In this document: positions 56,439-63,805 of the stretch, piece by piece | Position numbering within the stretch: position 1 is the first letter of the stretch | Layout of the letters: the number at the start of each line of letters is the position of its first letter | From: Paenibacillus albicereus | GTDB taxonomy: Bacteria; Bacillota; Bacilli; Paenibacillales; Paenibacillaceae | Direction of reading: 5' to 3' | Length of the DNA stretch: 64,000 nt | NCBI RefSeq assembly: GCF_012676905.1 | Contig: NZ_CP051428.1 | Coordinates: 1,293,001 to 1,357,000, forward strand | Program-made: the position numbers and the translations under genes | The notes under the pieces: generated by a model | The model's database searches: none | Told to the model about the DNA's origin: nothing | What the model saw: only the letters and a program-made list of their open reading frames with translations

Positions 56439-57300
56439 GCGCAAAGTCATCGTCACCGGGGCAGGAGGCCAGCTCGGCCGAGATCTGGTTTCTTTGCTGA
56501 ATGAAGAAGAATACGAGACGTTCGGGCTGACCCGCTCCGAGCTGGACTTTTCGAAGCGGGAAGAGGTAGACCGGATCGTGTCCCTCTTGAAGCCGGACAT
56601 CATCATCCATAGCGGAGCCTATACAAAAGTCGATCAAGCCGAATCGGAGCCTGACGTCGCGCATCAGGTGAATGGAGATGGCGCGGGCTATATCGCGGCA
56701 GCGGCAGAACGCATCGGCGCGAAACTGGTCTATGTGAGCAGCGATTACGTATTCGACGGCTCCGCCTCCCAGCCGATTCCCGAATCCGCCGCGACGCATC
56801 CGATCAATGTCTATGGAGCGTCCAAGCGGAAAGGGGAGGAGCAGTCGCAGGCTTTGTGCAGCCGCTGCTTTATTGTCCGGACATCATGGGTGTACGGTAT
56901 TCATGGAGCCAACTTTGTCAAAACGATGCTCAATCTCGCGCGTCAGGGCAAGCCGCTCTCGGTTGTCCAGGATCAAGTCGGCAGCCCGACGTTTACCCGC
57001 GATCTGGCCGCTTGCATGCTGGGGTTGATGGATACGGAGCGATACGGCATCTATCATGTCTCGAATTCAGGCTTCTGCTCCTGGTACGAGTTCGCCCAGG
57101 CCATCTTTGAGGAAGCAGGGCTTGAGGTCGAGCTCGCCCCCGTTTCCAGCGATCAGTTCGTTCGACCGGCGCGGCGCCCGGCTTATTCGGTGCTCGGGCA
57201 TGAAGCGCTTCGAGAACATGGGTTTCCCGAGATGCGGCATTGGCGGGATGGCCTGAAGGAATTTGTACGAATGGGTTCTGCAATAAAGCAGCTTCAATAA
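56431..57300 (+). CDS. rmlD: dTDP-4-dehydrorhamnose reductase
   Basis: A 289-residue SDR reductase, last step to dTDP-L-rhamnose. The NADPH site is VTGAGGQLGRDLV, with VYVSSDYVFDG, NVYGASKRKGEE (Tyr and Lys of the active site) and FCSWYEFAQAIFE. The ATG at 56431 lies inside rmlB; the longer frame upstream has no support. It ends the rhamnose block. Confidence 0.93.
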   Translation: MDKRKVIVTGAGGQLGRDLVSLLNEEEYETFGLTRSELDFSKREEVDRIVSLLKPDIIIHSGAYTKVDQAESEPDVAHQVNGDGAGYIAAAAERIGAKLVYVSSDYVFDGSASQPIPESAATHPINVYGASKRKGEEQSQALCSRCFIVRTSWVYGIHGANFVKTMLNLARQGKPLSVVQDQVGSPTFTRDLAACMLGLMDTERYGIYHVSNSGFCSWYEFAQAIFEEAGLEVELAPVSSDQFVRPARRPAYSVLGHEALREHGFPEMRHWRDGLKEFVRMGSAIKQLQ

Positions 57301-57466
57301 AATAATCTCGTCATGACCAGCAAGCTTCTTCATCTATGAAACCTCGTTCAACACCAAAGGGAGTCGTCACTAAGTATAGAGGACGATGAGCCTGGTGCTG
57401 TCTATGTCGTAATCTTGTCGGACGGTATGCTACGTGCAGCCAATCGGATAAGGAGCGGATAGAGAG

Positions 57467-57744
57467 ATGAAACTTGCTGTGATCGGAACGGGATACGTCG
57501 GTATCCGCAGCGCGGAGATGATCAAGTACGCTCAAGTCGGTGGTCGAGGTGAACCGCGACCAGCGCTTCAATGTCATCCGCAAGCTGCAAGCGACGCTCG
57601 GCGAGCTCGCCGGCCAGACGGATCGACGGCCGCAACCAGTTCACGGAGGAGGAGCTCTCCGGCACGTCCTTCGTCTATTACTCGGTCGGCCGCCCCAATC
57701 TCAATAAGGGCGTCCGCGAGCAGAGCCCGGCTCTGCAATTCTAG
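57467..57744 (+). pseudogene. Decayed UDP-glucose 6-dehydrogenase gene
   Basis: Pieces of UDP-glucose dehydrogenase remain in order but in different frames. The start is MKLAVIGTGYVG with an intact GGAG ribosome site. Then come SAEMIKYA, a middle piece SVVEVNRDQRFNVIRKL, and the C-terminal end IDGRNQFTEEELSGTSFVYY, SVGRPNLN, to a TAG at 57742. Only about 280 of roughly 1300 bases are left, with at least two internal deletions and frame changes. The host strain has thus lost this local source of UDP-glucuronate. Confidence 0.85.
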
Positions 57745-57785
57745 CGCAAGCAGGCGGCTGGCCGCCGGAAAGGAGGGGGGTCCCC

Positions 57786-58937
57786 TTGAAGTCGAGCGAA
57801 TCGATGCAGCTGCTGAACCGCCTCTACGAGCGGGCCGAGAACGAGCCTTGGGACGAAGGAAGCTGGCGGCGGGCCTGGGCGGATATCCGCGACTCCTTCA
57901 CCGGCAGCCAGTTCTACCATCTCCTGCAGGACAGGGGAGCGCTGAAGGAAGCGCCTGCCTGGCTGCAGGGCGAGCTGAAGGCCGAATCCGAGCGCATCCT
58001 GTTCCAGAACATGCTGATCCGCGGCGAGCAGAAAAAGCTGTTCCGCGCCTTCGAGCAGGAGGGCATCCCGCTCATCCCGCTCAAGGGCATCCGCATGGCG
58101 GAGCGCTATTTCGGCCACTTCGCGGCGAGGCCGACGACGGATCTCGACGTGCTCGTCCGGCCGAGCGACCTGCAGCGCGCGTCGGCGCTGCTGCGGCGGC
58201 TCGGGTTCGAGGACGGCGAGCAGCTGGACGAGGACCATTTCCACCTGCTGTTCAACAAGTTCTACGGCAACCCGATGTTCCCGTTCCTCGCCGTCGAGCT
58301 GCACTGGAGCCTCCTTCGCTCCCACGGGCATGAGACGGATGTGGAGGCGCTGTGGAGCCGCACGGCTCCGATGCCCGGCAGCGCCGGCTGCATCCGCGAG
58401 CTGAACGACGAGGACACGCTGTACCATGTGTGCCTGCATGCGTTCAACCATCATATGGCGTCGCTGAAGTACGTCGTGGACATCGCCCAGGTCATCGACC
58501 GCACATGGGATACGGTATCCTACGAGTCGCTGCTGGAGCGCGCCCGCCGGGACGGCAACCTGGCGAAGCTGACGGCCGTGCTGTCGCTCGTCTACCGGCT
58601 CTGCCCGTCGCTGCAATGGGTGAAGCCCCTCGATCGGCGTCGCCGCTGGCCGTTCTGGAGCGAGCGCCTCATGCGGGAGGCCGGGCTCGGCCTCAAGAGC
58701 CGGCGGTACTACCTGTTCCGCTTCGCCTCGATCTTCGTCACGTACGACAAGCCGTCCGCGATGCTCCGCCATATCCACTATCTGTTCCTGCCGCCCGCGG
58801 ATTACGCGCGCTCCCAGTTCCGGGAGGACAAGGGCGGCTCTTTGCTGTCCCTGTACACCCGAATCTACCGGCTGCGGCTGAAGCATCTGCTCGGCAGACG
58901 GCCGCGCGCCGGCGCGAAGGAGCTTGACGCCCCATGA
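57786..58937 (+). CDS. Nucleotidyltransferase-family protein (NTP_transf_5-like)
   Basis: A 383-residue protein with the family motif IPLIPLKGIRMAERYFGHFA, then RPTTDLDVLVRPSDL (about residues 95-135), and a helical C-terminal domain. Such proteins occur in peptide-modification and polysaccharide clusters; the reaction is not established. The start is TTG, supported by GGAGGGGGG six bases upstream. It overlaps the LytR-CpsA-Psr gene by four bases and begins the set of genes that leads to the peptide locus. A possible tailoring enzyme for the peptides at 61187-61894. Confidence 0.72.
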   Translation: MKSSESMQLLNRLYERAENEPWDEGSWRRAWADIRDSFTGSQFYHLLQDRGALKEAPAWLQGELKAESERILFQNMLIRGEQKKLFRAFEQEGIPLIPLKGIRMAERYFGHFAARPTTDLDVLVRPSDLQRASALLRRLGFEDGEQLDEDHFHLLFNKFYGNPMFPFLAVELHWSLLRSHGHETDVEALWSRTAPMPGSAGCIRELNDEDTLYHVCLHAFNHHMASLKYVVDIAQVIDRTWDTVSYESLLERARRDGNLAKLTAVLSLVYRLCPSLQWVKPLDRRRRWPFWSERLMREAGLGLKSRRYYLFRFASIFVTYDKPSAMLRHIHYLFLPPADYARSQFREDKGGSLLSLYTRIYRLRLKHLLGRRPRAGAKELDAP

Positions 58938-59878
58938 GCCTGAATCAGAAACGGGCGCTGATCGCCGTCCTGTCCATCCTGCTGGCGGCGGCGCTGGCGA
59001 TCGGCGGCTTCGGCTGGTATTTCTACAACTCCATCAAAGGCACCGCCCACAAGGTGTACGAGCCGACGAAGCGTCCGGTCTACGTGAGCACGGACCCCTC
59101 CGTCAAGGAGGAAGCGGTGCCCTCCGACAACCTGCCGTTCACGGTGCTCGTGATGGGCGTGGACGAGCGGCGGAACGACGTCGGCCGCGCCGATACGCTG
59201 ATGCTGCTGGCGGTCAATCCGCAGAAGAACGACGTGCTCATGCTGAGCATTCCGCGCGATACGCGCACGACGATCATCGGCCGCGACACGGAGGACAAGA
59301 TCAACCACGCCTATGCGTTCGGCGGGGTGAACATGGCCGTGCAGACGGTGGAGAGCTTCCTCGACTATCCGGTGGACTACTACGTGAAGGTCAACATGGA
59401 AGGCTTCGAGAAGGTCGTCGACCTGCTCGGCGGCGTGGAGGTGAACAACCCGTTCGCCTTCACCTACGAGGGCCAGGAGTTCGCACAGGGCGACCTCAAG
59501 CTGAGCGGAGAGCAGGCGCTGCTGTACTCGCGCATGCGCTACGACGATCCGCGGGGCGACTTCGGCCGGCAGAACCGTCAGCGCGACATCATCCAGCAGG
59601 TGATGAAGAACGCGCTCACGATCAGCAGCCTGACCAAGGCGAGCGGCATGCTCGAGCAGATCGGCAGCAACGTGAAGACGGACATCTCGTTCGACACGAT
59701 GAAGGACCTGCTGGTGAACTATCGGCCGAAGATCGAAAAGATCACGCAAAAAGAGGTCAGCGGCCGAGGCGCGCGCATCGGCGGCATCTATTACTATACC
59801 GTCGATCGGGCGGAGCGCGACCGGCTCCACGCGATGATCAAGGAGCACCAGCAGCAAGGCAAGCCGGAGCTGAACTGA
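58934..59878 (+). CDS. LytR-CpsA-Psr family wall-polymer ligase
   Basis: A 314-residue protein with one N-terminal membrane segment (about 8-28) and the LCP domain: TVLVMGVDERRNDVGRADTL, VLMLSIPRDTRT, INHAYAFGG, and YSRMRYDDPRGDFGRQNRQR. These proteins move lipid-linked glycopolymers onto peptidoglycan outside the membrane. ATGA overlap with the preceding gene. It may attach the EPS or a teichoic-type polymer to the wall. Confidence 0.92.
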   Translation: MSLNQKRALIAVLSILLAAALAIGGFGWYFYNSIKGTAHKVYEPTKRPVYVSTDPSVKEEAVPSDNLPFTVLVMGVDERRNDVGRADTLMLLAVNPQKNDVLMLSIPRDTRTTIIGRDTEDKINHAYAFGGVNMAVQTVESFLDYPVDYYVKVNMEGFEKVVDLLGGVEVNNPFAFTYEGQEFAQGDLKLSGEQALLYSRMRYDDPRGDFGRQNRQRDIIQQVMKNALTISSLTKASGMLEQIGSNVKTDISFDTMKDLLVNYRPKIEKITQKEVSGRGARIGGIYYYTVDRAERDRLHAMIKEHQQQGKPELN

Positions 59879-59921
59879 CGGGCGGGCCGCCCGCAGCCGG
59901 CCATCAAGGAGGGAGCATCGC

Positions 59922-60608
59922 ATGGCGAGCAAACGCGCAGCCGGGACCGCGAGCGGCTCCCGGAATCGGACGGCGGCCGGCCGCGGCATGCAGCGGGATG
60001 CGGCCCGCCGTAGCGGGGCCTCTGCCGGCTCCGGAAGCGTGGCCGGAGCGGCGGGACCGCGACCTGCGGCTTCGGCCGGAGCGGCCAAGAGGCCTCGCAG
60101 GAGCCGGACTAGAGCCCTGTTGTGGGGCTGCTTGCTTTCCTGGCTCGTGCTGATCTTCGTTTTTTCCAGCCAGCCGTATCAGACGCAGTCGATCCAGCCT
60201 GCGCTCGAGCGCAAGCTGGACGCGGAGACGGTGCAGAAATGGCTGCCTCCGATGTCGTTCCATTACAACGGACAGCTGTACCTGTCTTCTTATAATCCGT
60301 ATGACGTGATCGAATTCTTGTTCCGCAAGGCGGCTCATCTGTTCGTCTATGCCGTGCTCGCGGCGCTGGCTTGGGCGCTGGCCCGCCTGTACCGCGTGCC
60401 GCCAGGCTTGTCGGCCTTCATCGCGCTGTCGCTGACGGCGCTGATCGCATGCCTGGACGAGTACAACCAGCAATTCTCCCTATCGCGTACCCCCAACCCC
60501 GAGGACGTGCTGATCGATTGGATCGGCGGCTGCCTCGGGGTGGTGCTTCTATACCTGTTCTCGACGGCGCTTCGCAGGTCTAACCGCTCGTCCCGCCTCA
60601 TATCCTAA
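59922..60608 (+). CDS. VanZ-like membrane protein
   Basis: This 228-residue protein has a long basic, Ala/Gly/Arg-rich disordered N-terminus (about 1-63), then four hydrophobic segments with the VanZ pattern: SWLVLIFVFSSQP, FRKAAHLFVYAVLAALAWAL and LIACLDEYNQQFS, then EDVLIDWIGGCLGVV. VanZ-like proteins are linked to glycopeptide tolerance and envelope processes, without a settled activity. GGAGGG precedes the ATG. Confidence 0.85.
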   Translation: MASKRAAGTASGSRNRTAAGRGMQRDAARRSGASAGSGSVAGAAGPRPAASAGAAKRPRRSRTRALLWGCLLSWLVLIFVFSSQPYQTQSIQPALERKLDAETVQKWLPPMSFHYNGQLYLSSYNPYDVIEFLFRKAAHLFVYAVLAALAWALARLYRVPPGLSAFIALSLTALIACLDEYNQQFSLSRTPNPEDVLIDWIGGCLGVVLLYLFSTALRRSNRSSRLIS

Positions 60609-60636
60609 GGCACGTTCAGGGACGAGGAGGGAGCGG

Positions 60637-61134
60637 ATGTTCCGGAGAAAGAGAAGGCTGCCGATCGGCGGACTGCTGCTTGCGGCCTGCATGGCCGCGG
60701 CGCTGTGGCTGACGGTGCGCTCTGCTGCGGGATGGCTCGGAGACGGCGCCGATTCGGGGGGCGCCCGCGAAGTCGTGTCCGAGTTTTACACGATGGAGCG
60801 GGAGGGCAACTTCGGAGGGTCCTGGGAACTGTTCCATTCGCAAATGAAGGAGCATTTCACCAAAGACAGCTACATCCAGAAGCGAGCCCATGTATTCATG
60901 CAGGATTTCGGCGTCGATACGTTCGGCTTCAAGCTCGGCGAGCTCGAAGAGGTAGGCGCATGGCGGATGGGTGGGGACCAGCCTCAGCTTGGGGAGGTGT
61001 TCGCCGTGCCGGTCACGATGACGTATCGCAGCAGCTTCGGCGCGTTCGAGATCAGGCAGGACGTGTTCGTCGCGCAGGAGTCCGGTGAATGGAAGGTCCT
61101 CTGGTCATATCAAGGCGAATCCGACACGGAATAA
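60637..61134 (+). CDS. Membrane-anchored NTF2-like hypothetical protein
   Basis: A 165-residue protein with an N-terminal membrane anchor (about 9-30) and an extracytoplasmic domain with an NTF2-like pattern (VVSEFYTMEREGNFGGSWEL and EWKVLW at the end). GAGGAGGGAG precedes the ATG. It stands 28 bases after the VanZ gene, and its stop is only two bases before the -35 of the peptide-gene promoter. Function unknown. Confidence 0.65.
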   Translation: MFRRKRRLPIGGLLLAACMAAALWLTVRSAAGWLGDGADSGGAREVVSEFYTMEREGNFGGSWELFHSQMKEHFTKDSYIQKRAHVFMQDFGVDTFGFKLGELEEVGAWRMGGDQPQLGEVFAVPVTMTYRSSFGAFEIRQDVFVAQESGEWKVLWSYQGESDTE

Positions 61135-61136
61135 CC

Positions 61137-61165
61137 TTGACATGATACGAAATGTATCGTAAATT
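61137..61165 (+). promoter_or_regulatory. Promoter of the peptide genes with operator filling the spacer
   Basis: TTGACA (61137-61142) and TAAATT (61160-61165) are 17 bases apart, and the spacer is exactly TGATACGAAATGTATCG, the XRE-type operator. A bound repressor would exclude RNA polymerase. The design matches the EPS promoter at 44852. Confidence 0.85.
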
Positions 61166-61186
61166 GAAGAAAGCGAGGTGGTTTCC

Positions 61187-61393
61187 ATGAAGGCTTACAA
61201 CCCGCCCAAAGTCATCATGCATGAACAGGTCGAATTCGGCACCGTGAACATCAGCAACAACTTCTTCTACCGCTGGTGCAAGCAGTTCAATTTCCGGCCG
61301 TTCATCTGCAGGCTGTTCTATGGTTCCGGAAGCGTAGGCGGAGCCGGCGGCTTCAACGAGCCGTTCTCCGGCATCAAGGGAACACCGAAGTGA
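61187..61393 (+). CDS. Short precursor-like peptide 1
   Basis: A 68-residue peptide, first of three tandem paralogues. It begins MKAYNPPKVIMHEQ, a Y-x-x-P leader pattern seen in several modified-peptide families, and continues with the conserved block VEFGTVNISNNFFY, WCK, and RPFICRLFYG, then a Gly-rich tail ending EPFSGIKGTPK. ATG 61187 is chosen because GAGGTGG lies five bases upstream and the neighbours use the same arrangement. No signal peptide. Likely a substrate of the PqqD-like, HprK-like and S26-like proteins encoded downstream. Confidence 0.8.
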   Translation: MKAYNPPKVIMHEQVEFGTVNISNNFFYRWCKQFNFRPFICRLFYGSGSVGGAGGFNEPFSGIKGTPK

Positions 61394-61427
61394 CGGCCAG
61401 TCCTGGCTGAAAATGAGGTGAAGCAGC

Positions 61428-61646
61428 GTGATCAAGACCTATGCCGCACCTAGAGTGCTCGTCCATCAGGCGGTTGAGTTCGGCACCGTCAATATCAGCA
61501 ATAATTTTTTCTACCAATGGTGCAAGTGCTATGATTTCCGGCCGTTCATCTGCCGTCTGTTCTACGGCAATATCGGCCCGACCGGCGGAGGCAAGGGCGT
61601 CTCGACACCGCTTGGCCATCTGGAAGGCTGGACGCCGAAGAAGTAG
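61428..61646 (+). CDS. Short precursor-like peptide 2
   Basis: A 72-residue paralogue of the first peptide. It opens MIKTYAAPRVLVHQA and carries VEFGTVNISNNFFY, WCK, and RPFICRLFYG, then the tail NIGPTGGGKG and PLGHLEGWTPKK. The shared block is encoded with many synonymous differences from the others, so protein sequence is under selection. The start is GTG with GAGGTG seven bases upstream. It has an extra Cys (WCKCYDF). Confidence 0.8.
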   Translation: MIKTYAAPRVLVHQAVEFGTVNISNNFFYQWCKCYDFRPFICRLFYGNIGPTGGGKGVSTPLGHLEGWTPKK

Positions 61647-61678
61647 AGGACTCAGCAGACTGGATGGGGTGGATGTCG

Positions 61679-61894
61679 ATGAAGCCGTATTGCGCTCCTG
61701 CCGTGCTCGGCCACCAATCGGTGGAGTTCGGCACGGTCAACATCAGCAACAACTTTTTCTACAAGTGGTGCAAAAGCCAGAACTTCGCGCCGTTCATCTG
61801 CCGGCTGTTCTACGGCCCGGGCGGACCGGGAGGTCCGTGCGGCTGCGGAACGAAGCCGCTCGGCTACCTGGACCGGTACGACGGCCTCAAGTAG
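61679..61894 (+). CDS. Short precursor-like peptide 3
   Basis: A 71-residue third paralogue, MKPYCAPAVLGHQS, then the same VEFGTVNISNNFFY, WCK, PFICRLFYG block and a Gly/Pro/Cys-rich tail (GPGGPGGPCGCG) ending PLGYLDRYDGLK. Two upstream in-frame ATGs exist, but ATG 61679 has GGGGTGG six bases before it, as in the sister genes. It has the most cysteines of the three. Confidence 0.78.
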   Translation: MKPYCAPAVLGHQSVEFGTVNISNNFFYKWCKSQNFAPFICRLFYGPGGPGGPCGCGTKPLGYLDRYDGLK

Positions 61895-61940
61895 ACGGCG
61901 TCGCAGGCGGACGAGCGCGGAGGCGCGCAAGCAGGCTCGA

Positions 61941-61972
61941 AGAGGGGAACAGGCCTATGGCTGTTCCCCTCT
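61941..61972 (+). other. Perfect 12-bp hairpin after the peptide genes, no U-tract
   Basis: AGAGGGGAACAG (61941-61952) pairs with CTGTTCCCCTCT (61961-61972) around an 8-base loop. There is no T run, so it may stabilise or process the peptide mRNA rather than terminate it. Confidence 0.7.
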
Positions 61973-62009
61973 CTCGGGTCGGCATTGCGGCGAATTGTCA
62001 CATATGGGG

Positions 62010-62026
62010 TGATACGAAATGTATCT
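62010..62026 (+). promoter_or_regulatory. Second identical operator overlapping the kinase-like gene start
   Basis: TGATACGAAATGTATC is repeated exactly from 61143. Here it covers the end of the ribosome site (GGGGTGAT) and the start codon ATG at 62019, placing repressor binding over the translation start region of the gene. Confidence 0.6.
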
Positions 62027-62897
62027 TTATCAAGCGATCGTGGGCGGCAAGCGCATCCGGTTCGAGGTGCAGACCGAACATCTGAAGGAATGGATCGCCG
62101 CGCGTTTCCCGGAGGATCGGGGACAGCCGGCGGCAGTCCCGGCTGGGAGCGGCAAGGCTGCGGTTGAGGCGGCCTCGCGTCTGGCGGTCGAGGGCAACGC
62201 GAGGGCGACGGACGAGGAAAGCGCGTCGGAGGACGCGGTGCTGTACATAACGGATTTTTACGGCTCGATGTATGACGAGGGACCGGTGGAGATCGAGGCG
62301 GCAGGCGACACGATCACGTATACGCGCAAGGATTATCGGTTGGAGACATCGGCGGACGGGTCCAGCGTGAAGCTCCAGGTGTTCGACGATCTGGCGCTGA
62401 AGCATGCGCTCATCAACTGGTACAGCGCCTGGCTGATCCATCATCGGGCGGGACTGCTCGTGCACAGCTCCTGCGTCGTCGACGGCGGCAAGGCGTGGAT
62501 GTTCGTCGGGCACAGCGGAGCAGGCAAGTCGACGGCGGCCGAGCTGTCGGCGCCGCGGCCGATCCTGTCGGACGAGGCGACGCTGCTGCTGCTGGACGAG
62601 GACGGCGGCGTCACGATCTACGATTCCCCGCTGCGCAGCGAGAACGAGGATCGCGGCGAGGCGGATGCCTGTCCGCTGGGCGGCATTCATTTCCTCCTGC
62701 AGGCCCCGGACGTGCGGCGCGAGCCGGTGAGCAAGGTCGATGCGCTGATCGGCCTGATGGACAAGGTGTTTTACTGGAAGCACAGCAAGACGGAGACGGC
62801 CAAGATGATCGCGGTCTGCCGCGAGGTCGTGCAGCGCGTGCCGGCGTATGAGCTGCATTTTCAAAAAAACGATGCGTTCTGGGAGGTCATCTCATGA
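62019..62897 (+). CDS. HPr kinase-like P-loop protein
   Basis: A 292-residue protein. Its C-terminal two thirds resemble HPr kinase/phosphorylase: SSCVVDGGKAWMFVGHSGAG, with P-loop GHSGAGKST near residues 163-171, then ILSDEATLLL and YDSPLRSEN. The N-terminal domain is unlike HprK. Related kinases in peptide clusters (such as that of paeninodin) phosphorylate the peptide; here the three upstream peptides are candidate substrates. GGGGTGAT precedes ATG 62019. ATGA overlap with the PqqD-like gene. Confidence 0.82.
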   Translation: MYLYQAIVGGKRIRFEVQTEHLKEWIAARFPEDRGQPAAVPAGSGKAAVEAASRLAVEGNARATDEESASEDAVLYITDFYGSMYDEGPVEIEAAGDTITYTRKDYRLETSADGSSVKLQVFDDLALKHALINWYSAWLIHHRAGLLVHSSCVVDGGKAWMFVGHSGAGKSTAAELSAPRPILSDEATLLLLDEDGGVTIYDSPLRSENEDRGEADACPLGGIHFLLQAPDVRREPVSKVDALIGLMDKVFYWKHSKTETAKMIAVCREVVQRVPAYELHFQKNDAFWEVIS

Positions 62898-63172
62898 CAG
62901 TGCTGGCGAATCAGCTCCTGAAGCGGCAGGAGTCCGTCGAAACGGCGGAGCTTGACGGCGAGTGGGTGCTGCTCGATCTGGAGAGCCACTCGATCACGAA
63001 GGTGAACGAGATGGGCGGCTACATCTGGGAGCTGCTGGAGACATGCCCGACCATCTCGCAGCTGGCGGAGCGCGTCGCGACGGAGTACGCGGCGGATCCG
63101 GTCCAGGTGCAGGCCGACGTGGAGGTGTATGTCGCGGAGCTCGTTCGCGTCGGGCTGATCGTGCATGAATAG
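62894..63172 (+). CDS. PqqD-like peptide-binding chaperone
   Basis: A 92-residue PqqD-family protein (VLLDLESHSITKVNEMGGYI, then WELLETCPTISQLAERV) with the winged-helix RiPP recognition fold. Such proteins bind leader peptides and present them to modifying enzymes. It is coupled by ATGA to the kinase-like gene and overlaps the peptidase-like gene by 8 bases, so the three proteins should be made together. Confidence 0.85.
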   Translation: MTVLANQLLKRQESVETAELDGEWVLLDLESHSITKVNEMGGYIWELLETCPTISQLAERVATEYAADPVQVQADVEVYVAELVRVGLIVHE

Positions 63173-63803
63173 TCCGGCCGGCAACTTGGCCCCTATGGTG
63201 GCCGCCTTGATTCAAAAGCGCGGCGCCATGGAGCTGACCTCCTTCGGCATGAGCATGTATCCCTTAATCCGGGAAGGCGACGTCAGCCGCTTCGAGCGCG
63301 TTCGCGCGCGGGACCTGGAGGTAGGGGATGTATGCTTGTTCGTAAGCGGCAGCGGCATCCTGACCGGGCATCGCCTGGTCGAGATTCGCGGCGAGGGCGC
63401 TGGCCGGCAGTACGTGTTCCGCGGGGACACGAGCTACATCGCCGACGACCCGGTCGGTCCCGAGGCGATCCTCGGCCTCTGGACCGGCGTCCGCCGGGCG
63501 CGGCGCGGCGGGGGGACGGGGACGGCCCGTGCCGCCGTCGGCGCTGGTGCTCTAGCGGGTAGAGCCGCGGAAGCGGGCGGGGCCATGGCGGCTGGAGCGG
63601 GCGGTGCAGGCGGGGCGATGAGAGGCGGAGCGCGGTGGGCAGGAGCCGCGGAATTCGGCGGAAAGTGGATCACGCCGAAGCACTGGCAGGCGCGGGTGCT
63701 GCGCTGGCTCGTGCTGCGCTATCCGCTGACGCGCAAGTTCACGCGCAAGCTCGGGACGTGGAGCATGTCGCGGAAGCCGATGTACCGGGCGGCTTCGCGA
63801 TGA
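63165..63803 (+). CDS. S26-type (SipW/ER-like) peptidase homologue
   Basis: A 212-residue protein. SFGMSMYPLIREGD with Ser30 and ILTGHRLVEI with His69, then YVFRGDTS, match the Ser/His signal peptidases of the SipW type. No N-terminal membrane anchor is seen. Residues about 115-165 are an Ala/Gly-rich low-complexity insert, and the C-terminus is basic. In this cluster it may cleave the leader from the modified peptides, or it may be an inactive scaffold. The ATG lies inside the end of the PqqD-like gene. Confidence 0.75.
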   Translation: MNSPAGNLAPMVAALIQKRGAMELTSFGMSMYPLIREGDVSRFERVRARDLEVGDVCLFVSGSGILTGHRLVEIRGEGAGRQYVFRGDTSYIADDPVGPEAILGLWTGVRRARRGGGTGTARAAVGAGALAGRAAEAGGAMAAGAGGAGGAMRGGARWAGAAEFGGKWITPKHWQARVLRWLVLRYPLTRKFTRKLGTWSMSRKPMYRAASR

Positions 63804-63805
63804 GT

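Noticed and set aside
57467-58333. A single 288-residue protein starting with the dehydrogenase N-terminus
   Set aside because: After about 22 residues it leaves the family frame and then runs in a shadow frame of the nucleotidyltransferase gene. The UDP-glucose dehydrogenase pseudogene explains it better.
61187-61894. Lasso peptide precursors
   Set aside because: Tail 1 could form an eight-residue ring with Glu8, but tails 2 and 3 have no suitable acid residue, and no asparagine-synthetase-like cyclase or transglutaminase-like protease is present in the window.
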